Positions 36,796-48,898 of a DNA stretch of 64,000 nucleotides are shown piece after piece. The stretch lies in NCBI GenBank assembly GCA_004802705.1, contig SGPL01000086.1, forward strand, positions 18,047-82,046, read 5' to 3'. This DNA comes from Bondarzewia mesenterica. Taxonomy: Eukaryota > Basidiomycota > Agaricomycetes > Russulales > Bondarzewiaceae. Numbering within the stretch: position 1 is the first letter of the stretch; each line of letters opens with the position of its first letter. The translations under genes were made by a program, and so were the position numbers. The notes under the pieces were generated by a model that saw nothing but the letters and a program-made list of their open reading frames with translations, was not told the origin of the DNA and searched no databases.

Positions 36796-37450
36796 CAGTG
36801 TAGGACCGTCAAACACAACACCACCACCAAACACAACACCATCAGGCTACCTCACAATATCTTGCATCTATGCTTGTTTTAAAAATTGTACAATTTACAT
36901 CCCTACCTGTTCTTGATCATATCAAAAAATCAGAATATTCTATCAAGTTCTGAAAGAGAAATATACAAAAAACTGTCAATGTTTACACTAATGTGAAATT
37001 TGTTTTGCAAAGAAAGCTGTCTAAGATATAGAGTAAGCTGTAAATCCTAGTTTTATATATATACACAGTATCATACAGGTCAAAAGCATTCCTCTGAATT
37101 TTAGTGAGCAGCTTCGTGCAATGCTTCTATCACAATCTAGTCAACTCTGACAGGGATCAAGCTGAGCAGCTCGATTTGGGCAAAATGACACAATCATAGG
37201 TTGCGTTCTATTCACCATCTTGTTACATAAGCACAGTGTTGTGTTTGGTGGTTCAGCTGCAACAATGTCTCCCGCTACGATACTTACTCAAATATCTTTC
37301 GTAGTATCACTCCCTTCGCTACATCGTTTCTTTACAGCATTCTAATGATAAATGTACACACGTCTATAAAATTTTGAATGTGTTTTGTGTGACAGAAAAT
37401 ATTAGAGTCACGAGTTAAATTTGCCCGTTGTGTTTGACGGTCCTATACTG
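36796..37450. mobile_element. MITE of Tc1/mariner type (TA target duplication, CAGT-start inverted repeats)
   Basis: The ends are inverted repeats of 24 bp (36796-36819 and 37427-37450), both with TAGGACCGTCAAACACAAC, differing only at the fifth base (CAGTG versus CAGTA). Each is flanked by TA (36794-36795 and 37451-37452). The first repeat is followed by the block ACCACCAAACACAACA, whose reverse complement appears again at about 37231-37246. The 655 bp interior is AT-rich and has no coding capacity for a transposase, so it is a non-autonomous element. CAGT termini and TA duplications are established marks of the Tc1/mariner superfamily. Confidence 0.85.
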
Positions 37451-37830
37451 TATGTAATCCACAACTGGAAATTCGCCGGCCTATCTCCTTCCGGCATGCT
37501 ATTGAATGATCTCTTTCTTGCAACAACCACAGAGTACTTTATTATTTTCCTCCCCTATTGCCAGTGTCCAGCCCACTCTAGACCTCAAGACCTTCCAATT
37601 GCGATCTATTTACCTCATTCCATCCTCGTGGTGACGGGACACAAGCTGACACAAGGTCGACCAAACGAATCCACACCCTTGCAGCGAGGACCTTCTCATT
37701 TGCCCACTTCTCTTTGAACTTGCCCTGGTACTCATGGACCCGTATACTACAGACTTTACAAAAACTGGCGTGGAATGCGACTGCAAACATTTGGACACAA
37801 AGGTGAGCACGAATTTTTACAGACGCTGTC

Positions 37831-39450
37831 ATGCTACGTTCGGTGGCAGGGAGGAAGACTGGTGGGGTAGATTCGCATATGTCAACGTTCCGAGACTTGA
37901 AGCCACTCTACACATCTTGCGAATATTGCAATCTCTCTGCGCAAATCACTGTATCAGCAGCAGACTCGAGCAGAAACAACATGCTAGTAGGAAGTCCGTC
38001 AATCTGGCTTCGACCCAAGTCCCCGCTTGATGTTCGTCGTGCGAAGCGCCTCAATTGCTCCTCTTTATTTGCGGTCAAGTCTCTGGAGCTCAGCTCATTT
38101 TCATCATTGTCCCAGACGATCCAGGCCATCAAAGCGCATAACCCCCCCTCCACGCTATTAACCGCCTCTCCCGTTGACCTCGTTCATGATGCCTACCGTC
38201 GCATGTCACACGAACAACTCCACCTCTTTTGCACAGTTCGATCACTATCCACAGCCGGCACTGACGTCGAGTTGGCATCGAGACTCGCACACCACGACCT
38301 TCATCTCTATGCGTTTCCTTCTACCCTTCGTGAAACCAACGAACGAGCAATTCCAACGGGGCTTCATAGTCTCACCGTTGCAGAAAAGAAGCCCGGCGAT
38401 GGATCGAGGCTATGTTTAGGTCGAGATGCCATTCAGTCCGTTCAAACAACCCGCATCCGCCACGTCAGAGTACCCCCACTACCTGTAGAGTTGATGGCAG
38501 AGATCATGGACCATGTCGGAGATTGGGAGCTATCGAAGGCGGTCGGACTCCCGACATCTCTCCCCCAGCCCCTTTCTTGGACTCGTGCGTCACCAACCGA
38601 CCATGCTCTGCTCACGGGCTACCTCCCCCTTCTGGTCTCCTGCGAGCCGTCAATCCATCCCCCAACCTCTGTTGGCGCCACCCTTATTGTCCGATTCGCA
38701 TACACGCATATTCTCTCTTATCTTTTTTTGCACCACCGCCCGCTGTTCCGCAAGCTCTACCGTCACGATCTAATTTTCATCGCAGCATCACAGCACGGTC
38801 GCGTCCAAGTGCTCGATTGGTGGTCTGCGATGCGAAAAGAGTATCCGTCCGAGTTTCCCGTGCCCTCGACAAAGGCGATCGTGGATGCCATCGACAGCGC
38901 GTCGCGAAGCGGGCAGGTTGCCAGCCTCAACTGGTGGCTCTCGTCAGACCTGTCGTTCGAGTACACCGAGGCAGCGCTTGAGCATGCGTCCGCCAAGAAC
39001 CAGATTGCCGTACTCGAATGGTGGCGTCTACAGCGGGGTCGGCTTCCTCTCAAAGTCGGGCGGGTCATGGACACGGCGAGCGCGGCGGGACACGTCGATG
39101 CACTTGCGTGGTGGGCGGCGTCGGGGCTAGACTACACGTACGACAAGCAGGCGCTGTACCATGCAAGCTGTCATGGTCGCGTCGAGGTGTTGGATTGGTG
39201 GCTGAACAGCGGGTTGCAGTTGTTCTTCGATCAGGACGCGCTGGTAGGCGCGACGAGGCACGATCGGCCGGAGGTATTAGAATGGTGGGATAAGAGCGGG
39301 TTGCCAATTCAATATCGGATGTGTGATATTGAGGAGGCTTTGGAAGACGCGATCGGCGGTGGGGAGAGGGCGAGGGAATGGTGGAAGAAAAAAGGCGTCG
39401 ACTTTAATGCGAACGACAAGGAGTGGATGAAGTTGCAAAATCTTAATTAG
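37831..39450 (+). CDS. Ankyrin-like repeat protein with WW signature, fungal-specific
   Basis: A long uninterrupted frame ends at 39450 with the repeat domain in its last 240 residues. Units of about 30-33 residues carry VLDWW, SLNWWLSSDL, VLEWW, ALAWWAASGLDY, VLDWWLNSGL, VLEWWDKSGL and REWWKKKGVD, separated by helices such as ALEHASAKNQIA and ALYHASCHGRVE. This is an ankyrin-like helical repeat common in Agaricomycetes. A central stretch HVRVPPLPVELMAEIMDHVGDWE resembles an F-box-like N-terminal helix; that is inference. The start is uncertain. Translation may begin at a later Met (for example 37981), or in an upstream exon starting at 37734 that ends at a strong donor AAG|GTGAGC. The protein's partner or role is unknown. 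Confidence 0.7.
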   Translation: MLRSVAGRKTGGVDSHMSTFRDLKPLYTSCEYCNLSAQITVSAADSSRNNMLVGSPSIWLRPKSPLDVRRAKRLNCSSLFAVKSLELSSFSSLSQTIQAIKAHNPPSTLLTASPVDLVHDAYRRMSHEQLHLFCTVRSLSTAGTDVELASRLAHHDLHLYAFPSTLRETNERAIPTGLHSLTVAEKKPGDGSRLCLGRDAIQSVQTTRIRHVRVPPLPVELMAEIMDHVGDWELSKAVGLPTSLPQPLSWTRASPTDHALLTGYLPLLVSCEPSIHPPTSVGATLIVRFAYTHILSYLFLHHRPLFRKLYRHDLIFIAASQHGRVQVLDWWSAMRKEYPSEFPVPSTKAIVDAIDSASRSGQVASLNWWLSSDLSFEYTEAALEHASAKNQIAVLEWWRLQRGRLPLKVGRVMDTASAAGHVDALAWWAASGLDYTYDKQALYHASCHGRVEVLDWWLNSGLQLFFDQDALVGATRHDRPEVLEWWDKSGLPIQYRMCDIEEALEDAIGGGERAREWWKKKGVDFNANDKEWMKLQNLN

Positions 39451-40004
39451 TCGCGGCGTGAGGTCTATGCTTTATGAAGGAGTACGAGGTGGGTTTGAGT
39501 CTTCATTAATGATTACTAGGATATATGGTGTCACGTCTTCTACGGTTGTTCTGCTTTTGTTTGATCTTACTACATGAACATATTCCCACAGTTAGTTATA
39601 ACTATGTGTACGAATTCTGCCGTTTGGAGAAGAAATGCAACTTCTTCATCTCATCTCGACGATGTAGATAATTCAGTCTTGCCATGTGCTGAAGATTAGG
39701 ATAAACGGAAGTTACGATCCATCTTCTTGACAATGTCATCGACAGCGAGAGGATTTGGAGTTTGAACCACTAGACAATGAAAATTTGTTTGCTTCTATCC
39801 CCTCCCTTGATGTATCATATATTTGCCCTGTGAACGCACAGGCAGTATCGTATCATAGCGAGCACTAATCACGAAAAGACGTGACCACTACTTAGAGCAG
39901 ATGATACATCATAAAGATACAGATGGAGAACGCCGAGAAAAGCAAGAAGGAAAGCATCGATCAAACGAAGAGAAATGAATCACCGAATCACACAGCACGA
40001 AGAT
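39451..40004. other. Convergent 3' spacer, no gene
   Basis: AT-rich 3' regions of two genes that end towards each other. Nothing else supported. Confidence 0.55.
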
Positions 40005-41371
40005 TCAAATAGGATGAGGAGGGATGAAGAAACCGGAGAGCCGGATGAAGAAAGAATGAGTAAGAATAAGAAACATTGAGAGGAAAACCCCGGCTCGAGA
40101 ATATGAAGAGCGATCAGCCGTACAAGCAAAATGGCGGATATAGTCACCCAGCCGGCTAAACAACCTTGACGACCAAGGACCAACCGTCCCATCCCCACTG
40201 TACGAACCGAAGGCGCCGAGGTTGGGCTCCAGCCGCTGAGATTGACGGCCGTACGCGAGAATTCTTGTACCCGGCCACGGGTCTGACAGCAGGAAAGCAG
40301 TCAGCTGGCCGATGGGCGGGAGCTGCGGAATATTATTCCTATCGAGACCCTCGAAAACTGTGGCTGAAGGTGGGATGCCAGACTCCTCCCCGTCAACGAC
40401 AGGCCGGGGTGGTTGCGGCGCGTCCGTGGATCGTGGGTGGCCGGGCTGGTTTCGATTGTCGCTGTATGAAAGAAGGGCAAGGAGATCTTCAATCTGCGAC
40501 TGTGACAGGTCCATAGCCTGTACGTCGACGAAGTCTTGTCCTGGACAGCCTGCGAGCGGCTGGGAAAAAGGCATCTATATGTCAAGCAGTTGAGACAAAG
40601 TCATGTCAGGCAGAAACGTACCCGGCATTGTGTTCTGTAGGGCGTGTAATGAGATGGGTGGGATGAGGTATCTGCGACGGCTGTAGAATTGTTTCGGTGT
40701 GGTGGTGGGGACGTCTCCCAACATTGCCAGCCAGGAAGCGGTTGGTGTGGGCGAGACGAGGATGCGGGGGAGCGAGAGACGCGATACATAGAAGCTGCTC
40801 GAGACGATACAGTACTGGAAGAGGGAGTCGACTCCGACGACGAAGGAAATACGACGGCTTGAGCATTATCTGTACCCGAAGAGCAAAGTAAATCATCCAG
40901 TCGCACAGCCGAAGACGATGCAACAGAAAAGTCGACGGTGTTAGGTTGCCGGAGAGCCGGTGCGATGGTAGCCTTCCCTTCAAATCTCTCCGACGTCTCC
41001 AGCAATTCCACCTCGGCTTTAGTTTGCCTTGAATTCTTCTCCTTCTCAGCTTTCTTCTTTGGGGCATACTGGTAGTCGGGATAGAGAGTTGCGTGCTCTT
41101 GCTTCTCTACCTCAGCTAGATTGTAGTAGGGCTGTTGCTCTTCCCTCGACATTGCACGCCACAGCGTAGAGGCCGTCTTCGAGAGCGCCGCCTGAGCGAT
41201 GTTGGAATTTTCAACGTCGGCTCCTTCGCCGACTGCCCTGCTGCTCGCGACCAACTGCTCTTTGATGGCAGTACTGTGGAGACGTCGGAATATGATGAAG
41301 GCATTAGGTGGCCTAGGGATGTGAGCGTCCTTCTTCCGAAGCGCCTTTGCAGAGGAGGGAACTCGTGGCAT
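40005..41371 (-). CDS. HMG-box transcription factor
   Basis: The minus-strand gene starts at 41371 (MPRVPSSAKALRKKD). The HMG box begins IPRPPNAFIIFRRLH and ends TLWRAMSREEQQPYYNLAEVEKQEHATLYPDYQYAPKK. It is typical of the fungal MATA_HMG/SOX-like group but with an insert of about 25 residues between the first two helices. A Ser/Pro-rich middle follows. After an intron (TGCCGG|GTACGT to CATATAG) the second exon encodes MPFSQPLAGCPGQDFVDVQAMDLSQSQIEDLLALL. The 3' end is ambiguous: either the open frame to 40005, or a further splice at GTACAG (about 40204) giving WGWDGWSLVVKVV and a stop near 40157. Such proteins bind DNA minor groove. A role in mating or fruiting is possible but not shown. Confidence 0.82.
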
Positions 41372-41481
41372 TTTGTCAAGTGGCTCCTAGGGAATGAAGG
41401 AGTTGAGATCCACGGTGGAGGCTGAGAATGGAAGACAGCGAATGCCAATTGTTGAGGGGAAGTTCAGTGTGTCTGTAGGTC

Positions 41482-41487
41482 TTTATA
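41482..41487 (-). promoter_or_regulatory. TATA box of HMG-box gene
   Basis: TATAAA on the minus strand 111 bp upstream of the start codon. Confidence 0.45.
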
Positions 41488-43342
41488 TGCTATGGATATG
41501 ATCTCCAGACCCGGCCAAATCTGTATAAGAACAATGCGGGTGGCAAAATGGGGCGCGTGCTAATAGTGGCCCATCTTGAGTTTTGACATATTCGTCGGCT
41601 CGTGACAGACAAAGAGACTTCGGTGCAGAAATTCCGTCCGTGCATAGAGCCACCGGGAAACGACTAATATTCGCGGCGTGACCTACAGATTGGAGGAGAA
41701 TGAACTTGATGTATGCGCGTCTGTGCATGTAAACTGCGCAACTATGAGATACACTGAAACTTACAGATTGGTAGTGTGTCTATTCGACGTGTGGCACTGC
41801 GAGTCTCGGGCGTCTGAGTCTTGTCATCCTGAGTGCCACAGTCCACTGTTGTCTGTGGGACAAAGTGTTAATTGGCAACTGGGCGTGAGTGCCAGATATC
41901 ATGGAGCCCTATGTATTTAGAAGGAAATAAGAGTGGCGTACGTGCCTCACAGACAGAGCGTTGAAGATGGAGTGGCACTGATCTCATCGATGTGCCGCGG
42001 TCTTGATCATGGAGTATCTTAGTTAGGCATTAGTCCCGAAGAGAGTATTCAACAAGTCTTCTATACGAACTTACCGTCTAGCATCCAAGGCAAACGAGAA
42101 TGTCAAGTCTTGTCAATTATCTCGCAGCTGATGGTAATACTAAGAGAATTCCACAGTCTGTCATCATAAAAAAGTCCATGTTGTGGGGATTCAATAGTCT
42201 CGACATCGTCACGGTCTTGAATCGAGAGTTGTAAGGGGGAAGGCAAAAAATGATGGACCCCTGATAGGGTAAGTAAATCAATATCCGTGCAATTGTCAGA
42301 TATACATCAACAATGGTCGTACATACGCAACCATTGCGTATGGCATGGAAGATATCCGTTTTGACGCACCTGAAAGAATGACATCTGCTACTGGTAGAAT
42401 TACAGAGTCAGCAGAGTTTGGTGCCCACCTGGAAAGTTGCGGATTCCTCGAGATAACGAGAAGGGGGGAAGGAGGTCATTCGCGAGAGACATTGCGGTTC
42501 AGCCCAGCATTTATAGAGAAAACTTACCAACAATGGTTTTCTGACAACCATGCCATTCGTGACTCGTGAGGATGGGGCGGATAAGCTACATTTCAGCACG
42601 TTCTTACGTTCTTGAAAATGATGCGGTATTCATGCTGCTCAATTGGAGTTGTAAGTTGTAAGCGGGTTGAATGAGTGTTGAACGTTGAACGTTGAATATT
42701 GAATGCTGAAATCAAGTTAGTCGACTGTCAATAATTGTCAACATAGCAGTCGGAATACATACCGATCTTAGATCTCGTCATAACACGCTTGGCCCCCTTT
42801 TTTTCCACCTACATACACTTGGTCAGTAGTACTAAGTCGGATCAAGTGAAGAGAGGTGTTTTTGGTGTCATAGATAGCTCGACTTTTGAAATTGAAATTC
42901 AGGTTGAACTTGTGGCGGTACTGTCGAACCTATACGAGTTAATTCTAGCACAGTGATCACTCGTCATCTAGCTACGCGACCTACACTGTTTCCCTACCAA
43001 GTATGGCTTGAGCGCTGTCGACTGTGGGAAGACGGAACGCATGACCGAGTCATAGTAGAAGACGCCAGCCCAAACACGGTCGTGCAACTTATCTACTGAC
43101 CGAAACCGACACTGGCTTGATATACATTAAAAGCATTGAGGGTGCTTCCCATGAGAACAGCTGTGAGAAAAAAAAATGGTGATATGAGTTGCGTTCCTTT
43201 GACTCTACAAACAATACACGGCATCTATAAATCTTCCTTCTAAGTCCGGGTCGTCCCCATTGGCATAGTACGAAACATAACCAGATTCTCATGCCACGAC
43301 AGTGCCAGTGCAGGACAGGACCTTCAATAGTCTCGGGCACAT
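41488..43342. other. Gene-poor region with short imperfect tandem repeat
   Basis: No supported gene. At 42672-42712 a 7-8 base unit (gttgaacgttgaacgttgaat...) is repeated about five times imperfectly. Small open frames such as 42345-42569 are isolated and match nothing recognised. Confidence 0.45.
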
Positions 43343-45016
43343 CTACGGCAGCAGGTCTTCGGGCGTGCATAGCTGCTCGACCGTCAGATCAGTGATATCC
43401 GTGTGACTGCGCGACAAGTCGACTTTGACGTGTTCACGGCCAGGTGAGAATTTCTGCACGAGGGCTGCATCAAGCGTCCCCTGAATGGAATCGGCGACGA
43501 GTCTTCCAATCACCGGAAGGAACTAGGGAAATTACGTCGGTCAGAGATCGACGATAGCGAGCGATCAGCTTACCTTGTACGCATGACCGCTGCCAGAAGT
43601 CGCCAGCATCAAGCCAGGATCCGAACGGTAAAACCCGATCATCCAATCTCCGTCTGGTGAGTCTGTGTACCTGTCCCGAGAAGCAATGTCAAGGATATTC
43701 ATATCTCGTCCGGTCCCGACAAAATTCTCACCAGCAGAGTCGAGTGCTGAAGAACGGTTTCCGAGCAAGTTCCGGGTATATCAGACGCAACTGGTTCCGC
43801 AGGAACTTCGCAGTCGTCTGGGGTATCAGAAGACCTTCGTCACTGTGAGATAATATCGTCCGGGGTGTCGATACCGCCTTTGTCGATGCGGACCCAGATA
43901 CATAATTAGTGTATCCCACAGCATGGACGGCGAATTTCATGATGTTCTCGTCGTTTGGCTAGATAGGATAGTGAGTTCATAAGTTAGCTTATCCTGTAAT
44001 ATAGGGACCTCCACGGACCGGAAACATGTAGAATCCCGACAAGAAATCAAGGATCACAGGGCATTGCCGATATCTATCGGCCTCCTCAGGCGTCAATTTC
44101 ACAGTCGCAACGCTCTGCCTGGAGTGAGTGAGATTGTCAGAAGTGGCATGACCTTAAGAATGAATTAATATTTTACCCAGTAGCAAGACAGCTCGTGTCA
44201 AGGTCGAGTTCGACAAAGGAGGAAGCGGTCCAGGAACCAGTGGCTAGAATGACTAGATCAGCACGAAAAATCGTGCCATCTGCGCATTCGATGCCAGAGG
44301 TCCGCCCTCCCGTACTCAGAAGTTTCTTCGCGGCCTTGCCTCCGAGCACGGTACCCCCCATGGACCTGACTCGTTCCATCATGCGCGAGACGCCTTGCGC
44401 AGCGTAGGCCCAACCACCATCGCGATTGAGATAACCCGTCAGTCCATCCAAAGGACCAACCTCAACCTTTGACGGAATCACTGATCGAATGGATTTCCCG
44501 TGGTCCAACTTCGTGATGCGCGCCCCCAATTCGACGTCGTTAGCGAAGGAATCTGTAGCGTATGGAGCTTCGTTGGAACCGAGGACAAGGACACCGGATC
44601 TAGCAGGGAAAATAACGATTATTGGTCAGTCACTGAACGGCTCGGATCTTGGATAAATAACTGCTTACTCGTGATAGGTGTCACCCCATTCTTCTACATT
44701 TTTCCAGCTCTGAATGGCCTCGTGAGCCAACTGAGCGTAGAAGGGGTCGGAGTAGGACGTTCGCACGACTAGTGATATAACAGATGAGGTTCGAGGTGGT
44801 CATCGTGAGGTCACAGACCGCTGAAAGGGAATCAGATTGAAGAACAGGGTACTTACTCTTGTTGATATCAGTGCTTGCGGCATCTGGCGCAGGAAGGACA
44901 TCCGAGCGGTCGATGACGGTCACGTTCGTGAATCCCCTTTTGAGGAGATGGTACGCGCTAGAGATGCCAAAACACCCTGCACCAACGATGAGTATCTTGT
45001 CGTCCTGCTTGACCAT
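43343..45016 (-). CDS. FAD-dependent amine/amino-acid oxidase (fructosyl amino acid oxidase / saccharopine oxidase type)
   Basis: Start 45016, stop 43343. The N terminus has the dinucleotide-binding motif ILIVGAGCFGISSAYHLLKRG. Next come INKSVVRTSYSDPFYAQLAHEAI and GGWAYAAQGVSRMMERVRSMGGTVL, then CADGTIFRADLVILATGSW. The covalent-flavin region RLCW|YTDSPDGDWMIGFY is split by an intron, and LATSGSGHAYKFLPVIGRLVAD precedes the C terminus. The Cys-Trp before YTD and the SGHAYK lysine are characteristic of the monomeric sarcosine oxidase/amadoriase/pipecolate oxidase group, with FAD bound to the Cys. Substrates could be Amadori products, saccharopine or pipecolate; sequence alone does not decide. 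There is no C-terminal peroxisomal SKL-type signal (ends PEDLLP), unlike many family members, so a cytosolic location is likely. Confidence 0.9.
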
Positions 45017-46180
45017 GGTGACTACTTTAAATAGAGAAGAGACGGACGTTTTTCTGGGAACTGCAGGTTACACGGTCAGGAACATCCCCTCCCGAGATTT
45101 TCCATCTGGATCTGGATGGAAATCTAGACTTGAATGCGTAAATCCTCGAAACGTCAAAGGCTTTGCAAATGACTTCGCGGAGTTGGAATCTGCGTGATTC
45201 CCACGATTTTTCAAGAGCTTTTGCATGCCAACGTGAACTTCAAGCGGATTTTATTGCAGTGGCGATTAACTATGAAGCATGGATATCGCTATACCGCGGC
45301 TATAATCAGCACGTTCTCTCTAGTCATGTTATCAGAAGACCCTTGTATCTTCGCAATACCTCCAAAGGTGCTAGAACCGAAATGATTTATCCAGTCCATC
45401 TCGCTCTCGACCGGTCCGGGTCTGCAACCAGCGAAGGGACAATGTTGGAACGAGTTAAGCATAACCATCCGCGCTGTCCGTGCATTTCTCTGTCAAACTA
45501 GAGTGAGCACTATATACATATACATAAGTATGGGCGCCGCTCTGCACTGTGCGCCCATCAAAGAGTTCCTCGAAAAGATCGGCGCAAAGAAGGTGGCGAG
45601 CGGAGACAGGCGGAGACATGGTGATTGATTCTGGGAAGACGTCTGAATGTTCCCTATCGCGGACTCGCCGCTATCAGCTTCAATTCCGACGACCAAGAGG
45701 TTTTTGTTTTACCTTGAGCCGGACGGGGGACCATTGGTAGTGCCTCGGCGCTCATTTCGATAAGTAGATACAGTATGTACAAAGAGACATGATTATCTAG
45801 TAGAACTCTGAACTTCATCGGTTCTGCGGCACATGCACGTACCTCTCAAATCAGCCATCCCCGTGGGGCACAAGTCCGCCCATAGTATGCACTTAGCAAT
45901 AAAAGTGAAAAAGAAATGCTTAGAATAACTATTTGGCAAACGGTCATGATCGATTGCACGAGACCGATGGCAATGACTAGTAGAACATTGATATCAAATG
46001 ACGGATCTAGTAAGGAATTGGGGATAGATGAACAATCGCAACGTCCACACTTCGTCACGCAAAGATTTTGAAGGAGAACGAAAGAAAAATAATGATGACG
46101 CTCTAAAAAAAAGATTATTTCTAATATGCAAGAACACGCACACGAAGATGATATGTAGAGGAATGAGATGAGAAGAAAAA
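45017..46180. other. Spacer between FAD oxidase start and PAL stop, no gene
   Basis: Contains the oxidase promoter and the long 3' region of the PAL gene. Short open frames (for example 45493-45696, 45846-46184) are not supported by family similarity or splicing. Confidence 0.5.
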
Positions 46181-48819
46181 TCAAGCGAACAGACCGACGA
46201 CGACGCCCTGCATCTTACCATCCCGGATGGCTTCGTGGATCAGTGACACATTCTGACCGATGGTGACGTCCATGACGCCCAAGCCCTGGGGGAACACGGC
46301 GAGGTTTTCCCGACCGTGCATGGGGATGCCGAGTGTGAGCCTGACAAACTCATACACAGGCCGCGTCTTGTTGAGGTACTTGCTCGCGGGCGCAGGGCCT
46401 CGCGCACCCGAGAGGTACTCGCGGCGGAGCGTGACGAGGAGCTGTGCACCGCGCGCAGCAAAGGCGTCGCGGAAGGCAGGGAGCGCGGAGAGCGCGGAGA
46501 TGTTGGCGGAGGGGGAAGAAATGGAGGAGGATGGGGAGGTGAAGAACTCGACAAGCGCAGTGGAGGTGGAGGTAGCGACCTTCGCCATGCGTGGCACGGC
46601 GTCCATCGTGCTGGTACTGTCGATAGCCTTGAACATCGTCGCTGTCATGCTGCGCAGGATCGAAGAGGCATCGGACGCGGACAGGCTCGCGCCAAAGTGG
46701 GATAGCAGCTCTTCGTCGATGATCTCAGAGACACCTTCGCGGAACTCCGTTTGCATGGCCCTAAGATCGAGCGCTGTGAGGGTAAGAGGGCGTGGTCAGA
46801 TGAGGAATCAAGATGCGGGGTTGCGGGTAGGGCGGGGCTAACCTTGGCAAATGAGGTAAATGTAGGTTGAAGTTACCATTGAAAGAACCTCTAGAGAATT
46901 AATAGTGGCGCGCGCGGAGATTAAAGCCAGCGAACTAGGAAGACGCCGTCAACAAGGAAATCGGCTGAGCGGGCGTCACAGATGGAAAGCTTACTTGACA
47001 GCCTGATTATGCATCTCCGCCGATTGGATGTGTGTGGAAACAGGGCTGGCGAGGTACCCAAGCTCACCGACGTACGCCGCGACGGCGATGTCGAGGCCCT
47101 TGGTATGGTAATTGAGGGAAGGATCGCTGGCAGCCAGGGATGGAGGAAGGCCCCGGTTCATCGCCGGGTTGATGAGCTCTGTCGATTGCGCAAAGAGGAG
47201 CTTTCCAATGTGGTGCAGAGCGATGCGAGTCTTCTCCATCGCGTTGGTGACCGCCATTGCTTGGAAATTGCCGCCGTGGTGCACGTCTCCGGTCTCGCCG
47301 TCAAACAGAGGGTTATCCGTAGCTAGATGAGGCATGAGCAGGTGGTCGGGACGAAAGATGAAAAAAGTACGCACTGCAGTTGCACTCCAAAGTGACGGTG
47401 TTCAGAGCGGAAAGGATGTCCTCAATCTGCGGGCCGAGGAACTGGGGGGAAGTGCGCAGAGGATAGCGATCCTGGCGCAACTCGCCATCGTCTTCCTCGA
47501 TGGTGACCTCTGCTTCTTCGGCGTGAGCAAATTTGCTTCCCTCGAGGAGGTTCCAGATGACTCGTGCTGCCTCTACCTGCCCGGGATGAGGACGGGCGAC
47601 ATTGTGAATGAAGGAATGATAGTTCCCGCGTTCACCCTGGAGAGCTTCCGTGCCCATCGCCGTGCAAACCTGCGCCAGCATCGCGAGGTGCGCGGCATCG
47701 TTCAAAGCAAGTGCAGCCACAGAAGCGGAGAATGCAGTCCCGTTGAGGATCCCAAGGTGCTCCTTGGCAGCGAGAGGAATGGGTGCAATATTGTGCTTGG
47801 CAAGTGCGTCGACCGATGAGATGATTTGACGAGCACCAAAAACGGAGGGCCCGTCGAAAACTCGAATTGAGGGATTTCCAATGAGTGTCCCAGCGATGTA
47901 TGAGAGGGGAGAGAGATCTTATATATCAAATATTGTAAGCTATCCGAGGGATTGAATGGCGGATCGTGAACGACTTACCGCCAGAGGCAGAGATGCTACC
48001 GCGAAGAGGAACAAGAGGCGTGATGTTTGCGCGGAGGAGCTCAGCCATTTTTTCTACTAGCTCCCATCGCACGCCAGAGTGACCACGGATCAAAGAGTTG
48101 ATGCGGACGAGGATGGCACCCCGTACCCAAGACTCAGGCATGCTGGTGGATGCCAATGGGTCCAGGAGCGGCAGTGCGGGAAGCGGGGTCGAAGTAGAGG
48201 ACGGAAGAATACCAGCATGCTGATGCTGCAAAAGCGCGCTGCCCAGTGCAAGTGTGTTGCTCGTCCGAGTATCAGCTAAATATTCCGATTCGTGAATGAG
48301 TGGGATATGATGATGGCGTAGTTTGGCCTTACCACTGCCTCCGAAACCAGTGCTCACGCCGTACACGCTCTTTCCGCCATGGACCTTGCTCTCAACTACA
48401 CTGCGCGACTTTGCGATGCGCTCTCGTACGGCGGGCGTATCACTGAGGACGACGGACGCATTGTAACGTGCGGCAGCCGTTACGGCCGGGATTGACAGGG
48501 ACTGGCCGTCAAGAGTAATGGTCTTGCCATTTCTACAAGGAAGGCACGAAAGATTAGGCACAAGAATCAAGAAGCGTAAGAAGTTGTGGTGTGCGATGAT
48601 GACACGACGATCAGATGAAGCTACGCACTTGTAATTCTCGAGCTCGTTGTAGGACTCGATGAAGCGGGTAAGCAGGTCTGAGGTGGTAGCTGATTCCTTA
48701 TGGACATGAACGCTGTTACCATTGGAGACGGGCATAGCTTTAATTGAGAGGGGTAAAGTTGTCTCATGAAACCCGTTGTAACGGGCTTCTGAGCGAGTCT
48801 CGGTGGAAAGGATGGTCAT
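46181..48819 (-). CDS. Phenylalanine ammonia-lyase
   Basis: The multi-exon minus-strand gene starts at 48819 ([16 protein letters not shown]) and ends at 46181 ([10 protein letters not shown]). Diagnostic segments are [86 protein letters not shown], whose Ala-Ser-Gly makes the MIO prosthetic group; [20 protein letters not shown]; the [39 protein letters not shown] region; and a fungal C-terminal helical domain. It deaminates phenylalanine (often also tyrosine) to cinnamate. In basidiomycetes this serves phenylalanine catabolism and aromatic metabolite supply. The catalytic Tyr in the YGVSTGFGG loop is present. Introns are spread along the gene and the last exon is long. The start is supported by a TATA box about 75 bp upstream. 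Confidence 0.96.
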
Positions 48820-48892
48820 GATGAATAGGGGATGCGAAGGAGAGCGAGACGGGGGATGGGTTGTGATACATGTTCCGGACTGACGATGTCAT

Positions 48893-48898
48893 TTTATA
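48893..48898 (-). promoter_or_regulatory. TATA box of PAL gene
   Basis: TATAAA on the minus strand, 74-79 bp upstream of the start codon, in ATTTATAAAATGAC context. Confidence 0.55.

Noticed and set aside
42345..42569. Small plus-strand frame (MEDIRFDAPERMTS...)
   Set aside because: Isolated, short, no splice partners and no family similarity that I can name.
46260..46841. Long frame antisense to the PAL gene
   Set aside because: Mirror of GC-rich codons in a real exon; PAL on the other strand explains the region fully.
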